From positions 1 to 64,000 of the forward strand of contig JBAMJV010009725.1 in the NCBI GenBank assembly GCA_037951105.1: a stretch of 64,000 bases of DNA, given 5' to 3'. Made by a program: the position numbers and the translations under genes. Within the stretch, counting starts at the first letter, position 1. The number at the start of each line of letters is the position of its first letter. The DNA is from Echinarachnius parma. Taxonomy: Eukaryota > Echinodermata > Echinoidea > Clypeasteroida > Echinarachniidae. This document shows positions 33,829 through 46,527 of the stretch, piece by piece. The notes beneath the pieces were generated by a model that did no database searches, was not told the origin of the DNA, and saw only the letters and a list, made by a program, of their open reading frames with translations.

Positions 33829-35270
33829 ATTTCCTTAGCTGGCTAGACCCCCAACAGGGGCCGATTAAACTCGGATCCCTGCACCCCATCCGTTCAAATC
33901 TATAGCATTTGACAAATCGCTCGCCAAAGCGCGCTAAAATATAATTAGATTAAATATATTCATTCTTGAAAAATCAAAAATGCTTATGCCCAAAAGCTTC
34001 TTCGGGCTCCGGCCCTGGACTCCTGCAGAGGCATTATCAAATTCGGGTCAATTGGTCACGTCCACTAAATTATAAATGTTATAATTTGATATGGGTCGGG
34101 TCCCTGCACCAACAAATTCAAGACTATTTCCAAGTCGCTCGTTAATACCATGCGCGCTAAAACAACCATATAAAATAAACCCCTCAAAAAAAGTTCGGAA
34201 ACTCAAGTTTGATCGATCATATCTCTCGTATTTTTTTAATAAGAATACTCGAAATCGGTGACACAATAAAGCCTCATTATATACCTTTCAAACGGTGCAT
34301 TATGTGTAGTGATTATGCAATTGGGGCGATTGCAGTATCCCAGAGAATAGGGGAAGGCAGGAAGTGAAATGTCGCAAAATGGCCCTAATTCATTTAATTT
34401 ACGAGTGCATGACTGTGTTGACCAGTTTTCTAAAGGTTAACATTCTATTGAATACTGCCACCCTTTCCATTCATCAAAATTGTTGAATTTGATACCATTT
34501 TAATGGAAATTATCTCTTCATTACGATGGCATATTAATCGTAAGGATTATGCAAATGGGGTGTGTGCAGCGAACCGGAATATGGAGATGGGTCGAGTGTG
34601 AAATCAGACAAAAAAATATGGAGTTGACAAAAAATCAGAGCGTTGCATTTTTTTTCGAGCTTTTGGGAGGATTTTTTAGCATTTCAAATAAAATATTCAA
34701 GATTTAAATTGATATCCACGGAAAGCCCAACAACTCTTCTGTATGAAAATGTGAAATTTATAATGATTTTAGCAAAGGGCGGCTGCAGGGAGATAAACCT
34801 TTTTGTAAAGAGATAGTACTTTTGAATGTTTTTGTTTGTTTTTTGTGTAGTGTAATATAGCGCCTTGAGTATTTTTTTTTTATATATAAGTGCGCTTTAT
34901 AAATATGTTATTATTATTATTATTATATATATGCAATTATTCTAAGTTTATCGATAAACAGTGAATCGTGATCATAATAATCTTACACACGATGCAGTAC
35001 TAGTATATAATCTATTTAGTTCAACGTATGAGGAAACTGTTTGAAATTGCATTATAATAAACAAATTGTGTACAAAACATTTGTCTGAAAAATTAATTCC
35101 CCATTAAAACATAAAATTATAGATCTTTCCATATTTGTAGACGTATCCTACATCAATCGATATTTCCGAGATTTTCCCCATAATATATTCATCTTCTGAT
35201 AAATAATTATAAAAAAAACGCTTTTAGTTAGCATTGAAAATAATAATATTCCGTATTTCCTTTTGCTCAC
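33829..35270. other. Intron 3 sequence, no gene
   Basis: An aagcttcttcgggctccggccctgga block (33,993) is a diverged copy of the repeat seen at 15.4-17.3 kb. A taagtgcgctttataaatatgttattattatt tail at 34,888-34,925 is a non-LTR/SINE-type 3' end. The remainder is unrecognised. Confidence 0.5.
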
Positions 35271-35453
35271 CTGAACAGGACGGCTCAGTCACAACGATCC
35301 ATGTCAAATCTGGATTACAAGTGGCCAATACCGAGCCCTCGATGACCCCCTCGTTGTCGCAGGTGAACTCAACGTTATGGTTTTGCTCGTAGAAGGACTG
35401 GTCCGGCATGAAAATGATGTCAGGGTCAGTGTAGTTTGGCTTGGAGCACATGG
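35271..35453 (-). CDS. Exon 3: CCP/sushi module 2
   Basis: 61 codons, phase 1-1, acceptor tcaaaag|CCATG, donor TTCAG|GTGAGC. Cysteines occur in MCSKPNYTDPD, FTCDNEG, ATCNPD and PSCS, with Trp in LTWIVV: a complete four-cysteine sushi module. The motif TDPDIIFMPDQSFYEQ closely parallels TDPDVIITPDKSTYDRY in module 4, so the two are sister modules. A potential N-glycosylation site (NYT) is present. An in-frame ATG at the exon start is an internal Met, not a start codon. Confidence 0.85.
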
Positions 35454-35837
35454 CTTTTGACAAATTTATAATAATTATACAGATATTGATTAATTATTAT
35501 GCTATTCATCTCCTGGGACAATGTAATCATTACAGTGTTCGCATTTAGGGCCAGTATCTACATCGGTTTACAGACAATTATGGAAAATAAAATACTATTA
35601 TCAACACACAGAGAACAAAATCAACGGTCGTTTGCAAGCATTATCTAAAATAATGTTTACATTAATAGGGTCCTCTTACTCTGGTCACACACGCGAAACA
35701 AAAAGAGAAAATGAAAATATAGTCATGATGGTCATATATATAGTCGTATTATTACGGGGCAACAAATTGTAATACTGGTCTAACTTAGTGTTAGTCGCCA
35801 AAACTGTGTGTTGTCATTGTAGAAGCAATTATTAGTT

Positions 35838-36080
35838 TAGATTACGACGCTGTTGGCATTCAAATGGCAGCCATTAAAAAACTAAGGGCGCTCTTTAGAC
35901 AACTGAATCTTTCAACCATTTTCCAGGCATGTGAGGTCGTGGGTTCGAACCCCGGCCGGATCATACCAAAGACCATAATTTGTAAAATGGTACCTTATTC
36001 CTTCTAGCCAGGCGCTCGGCATGTAGAGTGGAGTAGGGTACTACTAGTATACAAATATACCATGCCTTGAGAGGCTGTAG
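35838..36080 (+). mobile_element. tRNA-derived SINE
   Basis: A B-box-like ggttcgaaccccggccgg at 35,942 preceded by a T-arm-like ggtcgtg. It is followed by a non-tRNA body (accttattccttctagccag, cgctcggcatgtagagtgg). No acceptor stem or full cloverleaf, so not a functional tRNA. Lies in intron 2. Confidence 0.6.
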
Positions 36081-36499
36081 TTGAAGATATGGGCTCTGAG
36101 GTAACGTCAATAGTTCTTTTTTCTGAGGGGCACAGCCTCGAAGGAAATAGCACTATTGAAGTTACCTCATCTAAAACTGTCCCTTTTTTGTTCAGAAAGA
36201 AGGAAGGAGGCAAGGTCCATAAATGAATGAAAGTTGAAACATCATTCGTCCTATCCTAGCGAAGGCAAACTTATTATCTTTGAGCTTTTCAAGCGCCTGA
36301 TCCGAAACTAGCACCATGCAATCACAAAAGAGCAGCCCAAAACCTGGGCAGGCTGGCTCCTGACCCATGATATTAATCACGAGCCAAGTAATACATTTGC
36401 GTATGAAACCGTGAACCACTGGCTCATCCTGAACATGTAAACATGGTAAATGAGATTACAATTGATTTTACTTAACTAAACCGCTGAACCGCTCTTTAA

Positions 36500-36650
36500 T
36501 TTATGCTAAAGACCTTTCGATTGAAGTTAAAAGCACATGGGCAAAAAATGTTCTATGATAATAAGGACACACTCACTACAATCCTAAACAGACACCAACT
36601 AAATGTAAATCTTACCAAGACCAAGATTGCATGTATGGACCACCAGTGGC
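36500..36650 (+). pseudogene. Reverse-transcriptase scrap
   Basis: Frame with KDTLTTILNRHQLNVNLTKT, resembling the 'LNVNLTKTK' motif C-terminal to the catalytic box of non-LTR reverse transcriptases. It is cut by the poly-G repeat that follows. Confidence 0.5.
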
Positions 36651-37060
36651 ATACCAAGGATTTTTTTTCAAGGGGGGGGGGGGGGGTTTATTTCGTCAGA
36701 AAAAATTCTGGCAGCGGGGGGGGGGGGGGGGGGGGTGGGGGGGTAGTCGTAGAAAATTGTCGAAGCCGAGACCAAGTACCTTAACATTTTTCGAGACCGA
36801 GACCAGGTACGGTCCAAAATGTTTGAGGCCGAGACCAGGACCCACTGGTTGAGAATCCTGTAAGCGGGGCGGGGGGGGGGGGGGGGGGGGGAGGGGGTAG
36901 TCGTAGAAAAAATTCGAAGCAGAGACCGAGAATTGTCGACATTTCTTAGACCGAGACCAGGTCCAGTCCCAAATTTTAGAGGCCGAGACCAGGACCCACT
37001 GGTTGAGAATACTGTAAGCGGGGGGGGGGGGGGGGGGGGAGGAGTCGTAGACCGCGGTTC
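36648..37060. repeat. Poly-G element: three tandem ~170-bp units with long G tracts
   Basis: A unit with poly-G, gtcgtagaaaa, cgaagcxgagacc, gaggccgagaccagg and acccactggttgagaat is repeated three times. G tracts reach about 16-20 bases. Its start (ggcataccaaggatttttttt) matches the head of another copy at 52,436. Proline-rich frames on the minus strand come from these tracts. Confidence 0.85.
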
Positions 37061-37079
37061 TTCGCACATCAAAAATGAC

Positions 37080-38700
37080 GGGTACGCCTATGTGGACCAC
37101 TCTGTTGGGAGGAGCCTGTCCCTGTCGCGGAACGGCATCCATCGTAACATATATAGTAACTTTCACTTTTATACAATTCCGTGCCATACTGAACAGCATT
37201 CTCATACAAGCTCCAGGAAAAGACCCATCTACAAGAAAGAGTTACAGACCGGCTTTACTTCTTGCAACACCTTCAAGCTGTTTAAGCGACTAATTCTGAC
37301 GCGCCTATAAAGTGCAGTTGTAGAACCATCTCTGATGAAGGGGCAAGCAGGACTCCGGCCTGGGAAGTCTTGCACAAGCCAACTGCTCAAACTTATACAC
37401 CCATAATAGAAGATGGTTTGCAGCAAGGTGTCTTAACTGGAGCTGTGTTTGTAGACCTCTCCGCAGCGTATGATAATGTCAACCACCACAGGCTCCTACA
37501 CAAACTACTGAATGTGAACAACATGCACCTGACCTACATGGTGAAGAACCTAATTGAGAATAGACTCTTCTTCGTCGAGCTGTCTGGAAAGAAGAATCGT
37601 TGTCATAGGCAGAAGAATTGCCTCTCCCGAGGGCGCGTTCTGGCCCCAACTCCGTTTAACATAGATCTATGTTAACGACCAGCCTATCTACTATGAGACC
37701 AGGAGCTTCATCTATGCAGACGACTTTTGTATCACCACCCAACGTGATGAATTCCCTAAGGCAGAAGCCCCCTTGTGCGAGGGTCTTACTAACATATTCT
37801 CATACTACAAAGAGAACCGTCTGAAGGCTAATCCAACGGAAGCTGAAGATCACTGGAATGGAACTAGACTGGAACACCGTGACAGTCCTGTCTACCTAGG
37901 GATGACCTTAAATATATATTTGAAATACAATGTTCATATCACCAAGCTCAAGGGGAAGGTCAGCTCCAGGAATGCCTTTCTTGGCAAACTGAACACATCC
38001 AAGTTGGGAGAAAACCCGACAACAATCAGAGCTACCGCTCTAGCTCTCTGTAACTTTACTACATAATATGCCTGTCTGGTTTGGGAACGCTCATCACGTA
38101 CATGCAAATAAGATTTATCCTGTGCTTAACACAATTAAGCTGCCGTTACATCACAGGATGAATGAGACCAACTAGGAATAATGTGCTCCCTGGCATCGCA
38201 CCCCCTAAATTAAGGAGAGCTGTCGCTAGCCAGAATGACCGACTGAGACAAACATAATACCAAAGGCATCCCCTCCATGACCACCCACTGCATCCACGGC
38301 GCCTTAAGTCAATGAAAAGCTTCCTTTCATCTGTTGAGCCTCTGGCCTGCAGTGTGTCTTCAAGAAGGCGTAAACTCTGGGAAGAGAGACTGGAGGAGAT
38401 GCCAGTAGACAAGCGTTTGCCTATGCAGCCATCAGATAAACTGCCAGAAGGAACTAACCAACCCCGGATGACTTGACTTAGCCTAAATAGGCTTCGGTCA
38501 GGCGTGTGAAGATGCAACTCCAACATGTTGAACTGGGGATACATCGAAGGTGCAGCAGAGTGCGAGTGCGGTCAAACCCCTTACACCAATGACTACCTGC
38601 TTATATAGTACATGAAATGTGCAAAATCGAAGATCTGGCAGACACTAACAATGTAACGTTCAGGTTTGCCCGCCATTGGCAGGAAGTTGTGTGATAATAC
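37080..38700 (+). pseudogene. Decayed non-LTR reverse transcriptase
   Basis: Motifs in order through several frames: KSYRPALLLAT (37,233), GAVFVDLSAAYDNVNHHRLL (37,440), ENRLFFVELSG, then FIYADDFCITTQ (37,708, catalytic box), YYKENRLKANPTEAE, DSPVYLGMTL, and a C-terminal ECECGQTP zinc-knuckle-like end near 38,555. This is the typical layout of an invertebrate non-LTR RT family. Stops and frameshifts throughout; no endonuclease part seen. Confidence 0.8.
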
Positions 38701-38769
38701 AAAATGATAAATTATACAAGCTACAAATTGCTATTTATAAGGTGAAATAAATTTTCGAGACCGAGGTCT

Positions 38770-39000
38770 TAAAAGCGGCCTTGTTTTGTTGTGATAAAAA
38801 TGAGACCCTGATTAGGAGCGGCGATCGGCCTTTTAAAATATTATATGCAAATGGGACCCTTATAGGAACGGCGATCGGCCTTTTCAAAATAAAAATGGGA
38901 ACCTTAGGAGCGGCAACCAGCCTTTTTGATGAAAATGAGAATCTTATGAGCAGGGAGTGGCCTTTAAAAGAAATGAAAACTGGACCCATATTAGGAAGAG
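38770..39000 (+). repeat. ~60-bp tandem repeat (GGAGCGGCGATCGGCCTTTT)
   Basis: Four to five diverged units of gagcggcgatcggccttttt ... aaatgggaccct. A further short copy is at about 54,088-54,160. The open frames across it have no other support. Confidence 0.75.
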
Positions 39001-39079
39001 TCGAACCGGCTGTGAAAACGGGGGTCTTTGAAGCGGCTCATATCACCGTTTGGCAAAATGTATACACAAACCCCCTACC

Positions 39080-41950
39080 CCCGGATACTAGTTAGCTAAT
39101 TAAGAATTAAGACAGTATGGCAGCTGAATGAAGGAATGTCCACTCAGGCGATATAACATTTGGATGTCGTCAATATTGGATAAATAAAACAAAAGGTCTA
39201 AAGTATGCATTGCACGGCGAATAATTAAAGTCCATTGTAATTAATATAAGAGTTCAATTGGCCTGAACTGAAGCCAACTGCCATGTTTTTCTTGAGACGG
39301 TTACTGATTGTTGTTTTTATTTTCGTGAAGATATTACTTGTACAGTATCTGTCACTCTTCATCTCTTGTGTTCAACAAGAGCTGATAACAAACATTGTTT
39401 GGTGTAATGTTATAGTATACGTCCAGTGACTTATTGGGGTCATTGATATTGTTGATGGTTGACCACGGTTTCTTACTCTTTTTGATCGACATGTCCACAT
39501 TGATTTTCGCAGCTCATTTTCGCTGCCATAGGTATCTCAATCTCCTAATGAGTTCAAGGGATATTTTGAAATATGGTGTGTATCGGTACTAAAAAAGAAA
39601 AGGCGTTTAAATTAAAAAAGTTCAACAGATATGTGAGTTGCATCCTTCGTTGTTATTGAACCTTAAATGAGACGTATTAAGCTCTTCCCTTTTCTGAGAA
39701 AAGGGGTTGTCCAAGCAAACAAGTAATACAGAACATTTTTTTAAAATCTGGCTAGATGTATTAAGAAATTTAGTTTGTTATGCTTTTATTTGATATTCGT
39801 AAATATATTTAGATATAAATATCTCACTCAGTGCTAGATTAACAGGGCTGAAAAATAGTACGTGAACACATTATTATGTAGCGCAATGTATTTTCCTAAT
39901 TAATTTCCAAAGGTAACGTTTAGACATTTGTTGTCTAAATTAGACCAGACAACAAATACAATACTATACATACATGTCCTGAAAAGTATGCACAAAAATT
40001 GAGTTGTCTACACAAAACGGTCAGTTTGAGACAAAAACTCATAATTGGGGTGGGATCGAATAATGAACTGTCCACATAACATATTAATTTGTTCTCTTGT
40101 CCGAAATGTGATGCCAAAAATAAGAATATTACAAATACTAAAAAAACTAATTTCTGATCAGAACTTTCCCCTAATAATTTGCTTTTACTTTATATTTGTT
40201 GATAAATAGGCCATCGGAAAATCCCTATTGCACTTTAATGGTAACATTCAGATCAGAAGGAGTAAGGCCTGATTTAGACCTTTAAAAAAATTAGGTACAA
40301 CATAAACGTCGAAAAGTAAATTTGTATAATAATACAAGCAAAATATCAAAATTTATATACAAATCAGACAGTTAGAGAAAAAAAATCATGATTGTCTGAA
40401 TTTATAGGATTTGTAATGTATTTAACTAATTTCATTAAATAGCGCCTTATATGATGACCTTTTGCAATTCTACTTATTGTAAACTGAAAACCCCCATTAG
40501 ATTTACAGATGTGCCACATATGAGAGTGATTGGCCCTCAAATAAAGAAATTAAAGAGGAACCAATATGTACCAACTTGTGCCCTAGATAACATGGCCATT
40601 ATATGCCTTAAGGTTGCATAATATGACGCATGGTGATTACGTAATCAAAAGGTCCCTTTTGAACATTATATTCAAGGAATAATCACGTTTCTGATTTAAA
40701 TACACTTCCACTAGTAGACATCATAAGTTTAAGCTCACTGCCATAATTTTCATGATGAAAAAAAAAAAAACTGTATTTTTAATGAACATTTTTTACCGTT
40801 TTGTTCATACGCCAATTTAATGACGTCATAAAATTATGAAGCAAATCAAATATGACAACGAAAATTTGTTTGTACTTATATAAACATGGCTATCGGCAAA
40901 GTTTAGTTGATAAAAGACATTATGAAATGAGAGCATTAAATGCAATCTCAATTTTCACCAACCATAAGAAATGTAGCAAAACATGAAAAGGTGCTATTTT
41001 TACATACCTCCAAAAAAGTTGTAAAAAACATAGTATAAATGAGTTTTTCTCTTGTTAACATTTTGTTTCTAACATTGGACATATCAATGGACCAAATGAC
41101 ACCCAATTCGGAGGATCATAGAGGGGGGGGGGGGGAGCGGTGACCGGTAGGCCCCTCTGGCCCACAGACTACTATGGCAGATAGTAAAATGACGTCATGT
41201 AAAATACATAGTAAATCTATTTTTAATCACATGACGTACTATTTACTAATCGCATGGCTAGAACATTCGTATGAGGGATACAATAACATGTATGTTATGC
41301 AGGACCCGCTGGAAGATAAGTGTTTGTCACTGAAGTGGCTACCTTGAAGATAAGTGTTTGTCACTGAAGTGGCTACCTTCGGTAAATAAAACATTATTAT
41401 CATTGTAATTATATCTTAAAATGTAAATTATGCATATCTCGCCGTTTATGAACGGACTGTGATATATATACAAAAAACCAAAATGTTTTGTTTAGGATTA
41501 TAAAATGTGTTCTATTTATGTTCTCTTACAACTTTAATATCAGTTTTCCTCTACCTCGCAAACAAAATATCTACCATTACTTTACTATCCTTTTAAAATA
41601 GCTTATACAGAGTGTATATACCAAAAAATAAGGTAATCGACGTTCAAATATCAATATTTTTAAGATGTTACATTCTCATAATTTCAATCAGGCGTTGATG
41701 TAAAGAGTAGTTATTCAACTTTAATTTGACACCTTTCCTGAATCAGCAATGTCATGCATCGCTGATTTCTTTGTTGTTGAAGGTGACAAGCGCATAACCA
41801 AAGTTTTGCAAGTCTGGGCTTAAAGTGAAAGCTTAAAAGTAAAATAATAGTGCCACAAAAAAACATCAACTTGAACCATTTTTGTTGGGTTTGCGAGTTA
41901 CTGAATCATTTAGCTGAATACATTCACCGATATCATGCATGATTAAGTAC
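39080..41950. other. Intron 2 sequence, no gene recognised
   Basis: AT-rich. A poly-G tract at 41,123-41,136 and a direct duplication of gaagataagtgtttgtcact + gaagtggctacctt at about 41,311-41,383 are the only clear structures. Confidence 0.6.
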
Positions 41951-41953
41951 ATT

Positions 41954-42527
41954 TTAAAGGGATAGTTGAGTTTTGGTAGAGAGGGCGCTACACAAACTAA
42001 TTTTTTGTGAGATAATGAAAAACTGAGTGTTAAATTTGCAAGAGCATACAATTTTAATGGCAGAATAAACTTTATTTGGTCAAAATCGGTTCAGAAACGT
42101 CTGAAATATCTATAAACATTACCATTTGTAATAAATGTGGGGCCCCACAAGTATTCAATAATTTTGAACCAGCCGTTAAAATTCGTTTTAAAATGCTTCC
42201 TCTTTTCAAAAATGTTTAAAAGAGGTTTTTAGATAGTTGTTGATTATCTCTCTATCGAATCACTATTTCTACAATACATCACATGCACAATATTTTATTT
42301 CAAATGGTTTAAACAAATTCGTTTTTTGAAAGCGCCCTCTTTCGTTTAAACAGCTCTTTTTGAATGATAACATGCTTTTTACTAAGTCGTTTGTAATTTT
42401 TGTATTCCTTTTGAGCATGGTGGAGTTATAGCTATTAATTTGTAATGTAATGATGCAGGTTTTGGTTACTAAAATTCAGTTTGACTAAAACTGTACTATC
42501 TCTACCAGAACTCAACTATCCCTTTAA
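41954..42527. mobile_element. piggyBac-like MITE, full-length copy 2
   Basis: TTAA target duplication on both sides. TIRs AGGGATAGTTGAGTTTTGGT and accagaactcaactatccct, imperfect by one base. Internal gcgccctct and gtttctga blocks match copies at 20,459, 46,930 and 54,817. 42,530-43,090 beyond it holds nothing recognisable. Confidence 0.85.
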
Positions 42528-43100
42528 TTGAACATGAATATACGCTGATCTGCCATCCACCAGGATTCAATTCTGATGTTAAAATATCAGTTGTAAAAAA
42601 GGGATATCTTGGATAGCAACTTTGAGGAAGGTCAAGTGATTGGGCCATTTTTCTTCAAAGGAATTAACATTAACTGGGAACATATGTACCTTCCGATGAT
42701 ATTTCAGTTGGAGGAGCACATTATGCGACAGGTCCTCTGATTAAATTTTTGTTTTACTTCTTCCTTTTGGGAGATTTGAAGAACAAGGTGTGTACATCTT
42801 CTCATGACCTGGATTATTTGCAGGGCCGCACTCGACATGAAGTGGATGTTTTAGCCAACAAATAAAAACTAGCCAAAACTTGCAAAAAGTGGGTTCTTCA
42901 ACAACAAAGAACTCAGCGATGCGTGACATTGTTGATTCAGCAAATGTATCAAATTAAAGCTGAAAAGTTACCCCTTACATCCATATCTCATTTATGGTGT
43001 GAACGTATATAATTTTGAAATAATTGACCTTTGAACTTCGATTAACTTTTTGTATACACTTTGTATGTATATTTTTTTATTTCCTGCATTTTCGCTTTAC

Positions 43101-43298
43101 CTGTACAAGCTGTATCTGACGGGCCTGGATTCCAGTACTCGGGCGTGCCATTGTAGTCTGAGCTGCAGTAGAAGGTGGTATATCCTGAAACAGCATACCC
43201 TGGCTCACAGGACGCTGTGTAGAGGATCCAAGTCCCGTATGAGGGTTGGTCTGGTTCGATTATCACATTGTCTTGCAGGTCTGTGGGTCTGGCGCATT
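43101..43298 (-). CDS. Exon 2: CCP/sushi module 1
   Basis: 66 codons, phase 1 at both ends. Acceptor is gaattag|AATGCG and donor is ACAG|GTAAAG. The module starts ECARPTDLQ and has the four CCP cysteines (EC, ASCEPGY, FYCSSDY, DTAC) and the tryptophan in EYWNPGP between Cys3 and Cys4. It is the first extracellular module after the signal peptide. It resembles the 'long' CCP type at 35.4 and 30.1 kb (shared pattern P-N/D-V-I-I-x-P-D). A foldback transposon begins only about 160 bp upstream, in intron 1. Confidence 0.85.
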
Positions 43299-43457
43299 CT
43301 AATTCAGAACACAATACACTTATAAACCATTCTGATACTAAAATGTCAACTGTTAAGCTGTTCCCTATATGATTTTGCAATGCACATAGAGTTTATATAG
43401 AGTCCACCAGGTTCCCATAGGCATTGTGATAATTATGCATACATCGTCCTACGGACT

Positions 43458-45732
43458 TATGGCAAGCCGTTTTAACATTTATTCCTATTTCTTGATATCA
43501 AGAATTGAATTCTTGATATCAAGAATTCGACTTCTTGATATCAAGAATTCATTTCTTGATATCAAGAATTAATTTCTTGATATCAAGAATTACCATTGCT
43601 TTACAACAGAAAATCATTTCTTGATATCAAGAATTGATTTCTTGATATCAAGAAATCAATTCTTGATATCAAGAATTCATTTCTTGATATCAAGAAATCA
43701 ATTCTTGATATCAAGAATTCATTTCTTGATATCAAGAATTCAATTTTTGATATAAAAAAATAGAATTCATGATATCAAGAATTCAATTCGTATTTCGAAC
43801 GCAAGACTATTGCAATAATTATTTTGATATCGAGCGCAAAAGTAATGCAAAAATTCACAATTGATTTCGAGCGCAAAAGTAATGCAGAAATCCATTCTGA
43901 TTTCGTGCTCAAAAGTTGTGCTAAATTCATTGTGATTCGATTTCGAACGCAAAAGTTGTGCACGAATGAATCCTGCCTGAGTGGTGCGGTGTCGAAAGTC
44001 AATGTATCGCGAAAATTCAACTAATGCAAGAATTCATGTTGCCAGTTTGCAGTGCATTTACTGTCTCTGTGATATTCCTTGTAGAAAATTTTCATTTCAT
44101 ACTGTTTGAACATATGTTTTTTAGACAATTGATTAATGTTACATTGCAAATGTTGGATGTGATTTTCCAGTTTAATTACTTGTTATAAAACACGCGTCTT
44201 TCAAAAACGTCAAACGGCAACATATCAAGAAATCATTTCGTGATATGTTGCCAATAGACAATGCGCAAACCTGTAGCAAAGATTACCCCGTGTGTAATAA
44301 TATATTCACGTTTTTACTGCGCAATTTATTTCAAAATATTTTTGATCACGTCAGTTAAAATAATACTGTCCGATCTGATCATTTTCAGCAAAAAGACATC
44401 TAAATTGACTTACAAAACACGCATTGTAAAAATGATAAATTGGCAACATATCAAGAATTCATGCGGAACTAATGAATTTGTGATATGTTGCCAAATTGTG
44501 CATTTACAATGCGTATTTTGTAAGTCTTTTTAGGAGTTATTTTGCTTTAAAAATATCACATCTGACGTTACTATTTCAACTAAAATACAAGTATATTTTA
44601 CAATTGATCATTCAGAAAAACACGTGGACATATTTATTGCACAAGGGACAATCTTTACAACAGGTTTACGCAACGTTTATTGGCAACATATCACGAAATG
44701 ATAAAAACGCACGTGGCCGATATTTGGGCTCAGACTGCAGCAGTTATGTTTACTTAGGCTCTAGGGCGGTGTACATGTGTACACAGCTCTATGGTGTGTG
44801 TTCACAAAGCACGTCCTGAATCTGGACTAGAGACTGCGGCAGTTTTGTGAATAGGCTCTAGCGCGAGTCGTATAGGGCGGTGTGTACATGGTGTGTGTTC
44901 ACAAAGCACTTCCTGAATCTGGACTAGACACCGCACCGCTCAGGAGGAAATCGTGCAATACTTTTGCGTTCGAAATCAGAATGTAATCCTGCTCAAATCT
45001 TGCGTTAGAAATCAGAATGTAATCCTGCTCAAATCTTGCGTTCGAAATCAGAATGAATACCTGCACAACTCTTGCGTTCGAATTCAACTGTGAATTTATC
45101 CACTACTTTTGAGCTCGATATCCAAATGAATTCTTGATATCAAGAATTGATTTCTTGATATCAAGAAATCGAATTCTTGATATCAAAAAATAAATTCTTG
45201 ATATCAAGAAATGAATTCTTGATATCAAGAAATCGAATTCTTGATATCAAGAATTCGAATTCTTGATATCAAGAAATGAATTCTTGATATCAAGAAATCG
45301 AATTCTTGATATCACGAAATGAATTCTTGATATCAAGAAATCGAATTCTTGATATCAAGAATTGAATTCTTGATATCAAGATTTACCATTGGTTAACAAC
45401 AGAAAATTATTTCTTGATATCAAGAATTCGAATTCTTGATATCAAGAAATGAATTCTTGATATCAAGAATTCATTTCTTGATATCAAGAATTCAATTCTT
45501 GATATCAAGAAATGAATTCTTGATATCAAGAATTGATTTCTTGATATCAAGAAATGAATTCTTGATATCAAGAAATGATTTTCTGTTGTAAAGCAATGGT
45601 AATTCTTGATATCAATAATTGAATTTTTGATATCAAGAAATGAATTCTTGATATCAAGAAGTCGAATTCTTGATATCAAGAATTGAATTCTTGATATCAA
45701 GAAATAGGAATAAATGTTAAAACGGCTTGCCA
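43458..45732. mobile_element. Foldback (FB-like) transposon with arms built of palindromic satellite units
   Basis: Flanked by an 8-bp direct repeat TACGGACT (43,450-43,457 and 45,733-45,740). Ends tatggcaagccgttttaaca and tgttaaaacggcttgcca are inverted. Each arm has an outer array of AATTCTTGATATCAAGAATT-type palindromes (11 good copies left, about 21 right) and an inner array of ~37-bp units with ttcgagcgcaaaagtaatgc (left) or its inverse (right). The central ~850 bp carries smaller hairpins (ggcaacatatcaagaa / tttcgtgatatgttgcc) and no transposase. Lies in intron 1. Confidence 0.88.
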
Positions 45733-46527
45733 TACGGACTATACATGGACTTTCAATGATCCAGTAATGCTAAAGGCATAGCATACTTTGTAACAAATCT
45801 AAACGTTATTGATTGAGGGAGTGCTAGATGTGCTGTAGAATGCAGTAAAAAAAATATATGAACATGAAAAGTAATTTGTAAATTCGTTGTCACTTGATGC
45901 AAGAAACACTGGATGGTCTAATTAAATTTAAATATAATTTAATTTTGGTTTATCCAAACGTTTTGAATCAAAAGTCCTAAGACTAATAAATGTCATATTC
46001 TAAAGTAAAACTAATTTTTATGGAAACAGTAATCGGTACGTTAATTCATTATGATATTTCAATTCATTTCATTTCATTTTATAAGTTATATTATATTTTA
46101 GAATACCTATCACATTATGAATTTCACAAGTAAATAAGTTTTATAATGTCCATGTTTGTAACGTCTCTAAAAAACTGTTGTATGATTAGTATTGAATAAT
46201 TTATATTTTTGGTCAGTTTCTCCAGATGTTTAAAATAGTTTTGGAGATGATATGAGTGAAATCAATACAAATAAAATGAAATTAATACGTGGTTTGGAGT
46301 GAAATATGTACCAAATCTTAGACATAATATTAATAATGTTAATGATTTTTGCAAAAGCTTTTATTGCCAGGCGATAAGACATAACCAAGGGTGTGATTAC
46401 TAATATTTTACCTACGAAATCACAGGCTTTGCCATTTGTCCCACAATGTTACCAAGTATACTAATTTGTGTCAGTTTCAGTTTGGACAGTATGTGACGAC
46501 AACTGACTCCATGGTCTTGCTACTTAC

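Noticed and set aside
35930-35965. tRNA-like B box
   Set aside because: No acceptor stem, D arm or anticodon arm can be drawn; fits a SINE instead.
36668-37205. Long proline-rich frames
   Set aside because: Caused by poly-G tracts in tandem repeats, overlapping each other in several frames.
42741-42929. 62-codon frame near CCP1 as an extra exon
   Set aside because: No cysteine pattern of a CCP and no acceptor/donor pair in phase 1.
45125-45705. Regular short palindromic repeats resembling a CRISPR array
   Set aside because: Units abut with almost no spacer, are mirrored in the opposite arm, no cas genes, and the DNA is eukaryotic.
45407-45733. 108-codon frame with repeating FLISRIH units
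   Set aside because: Translation of the palindromic satellite in the foldback arm.
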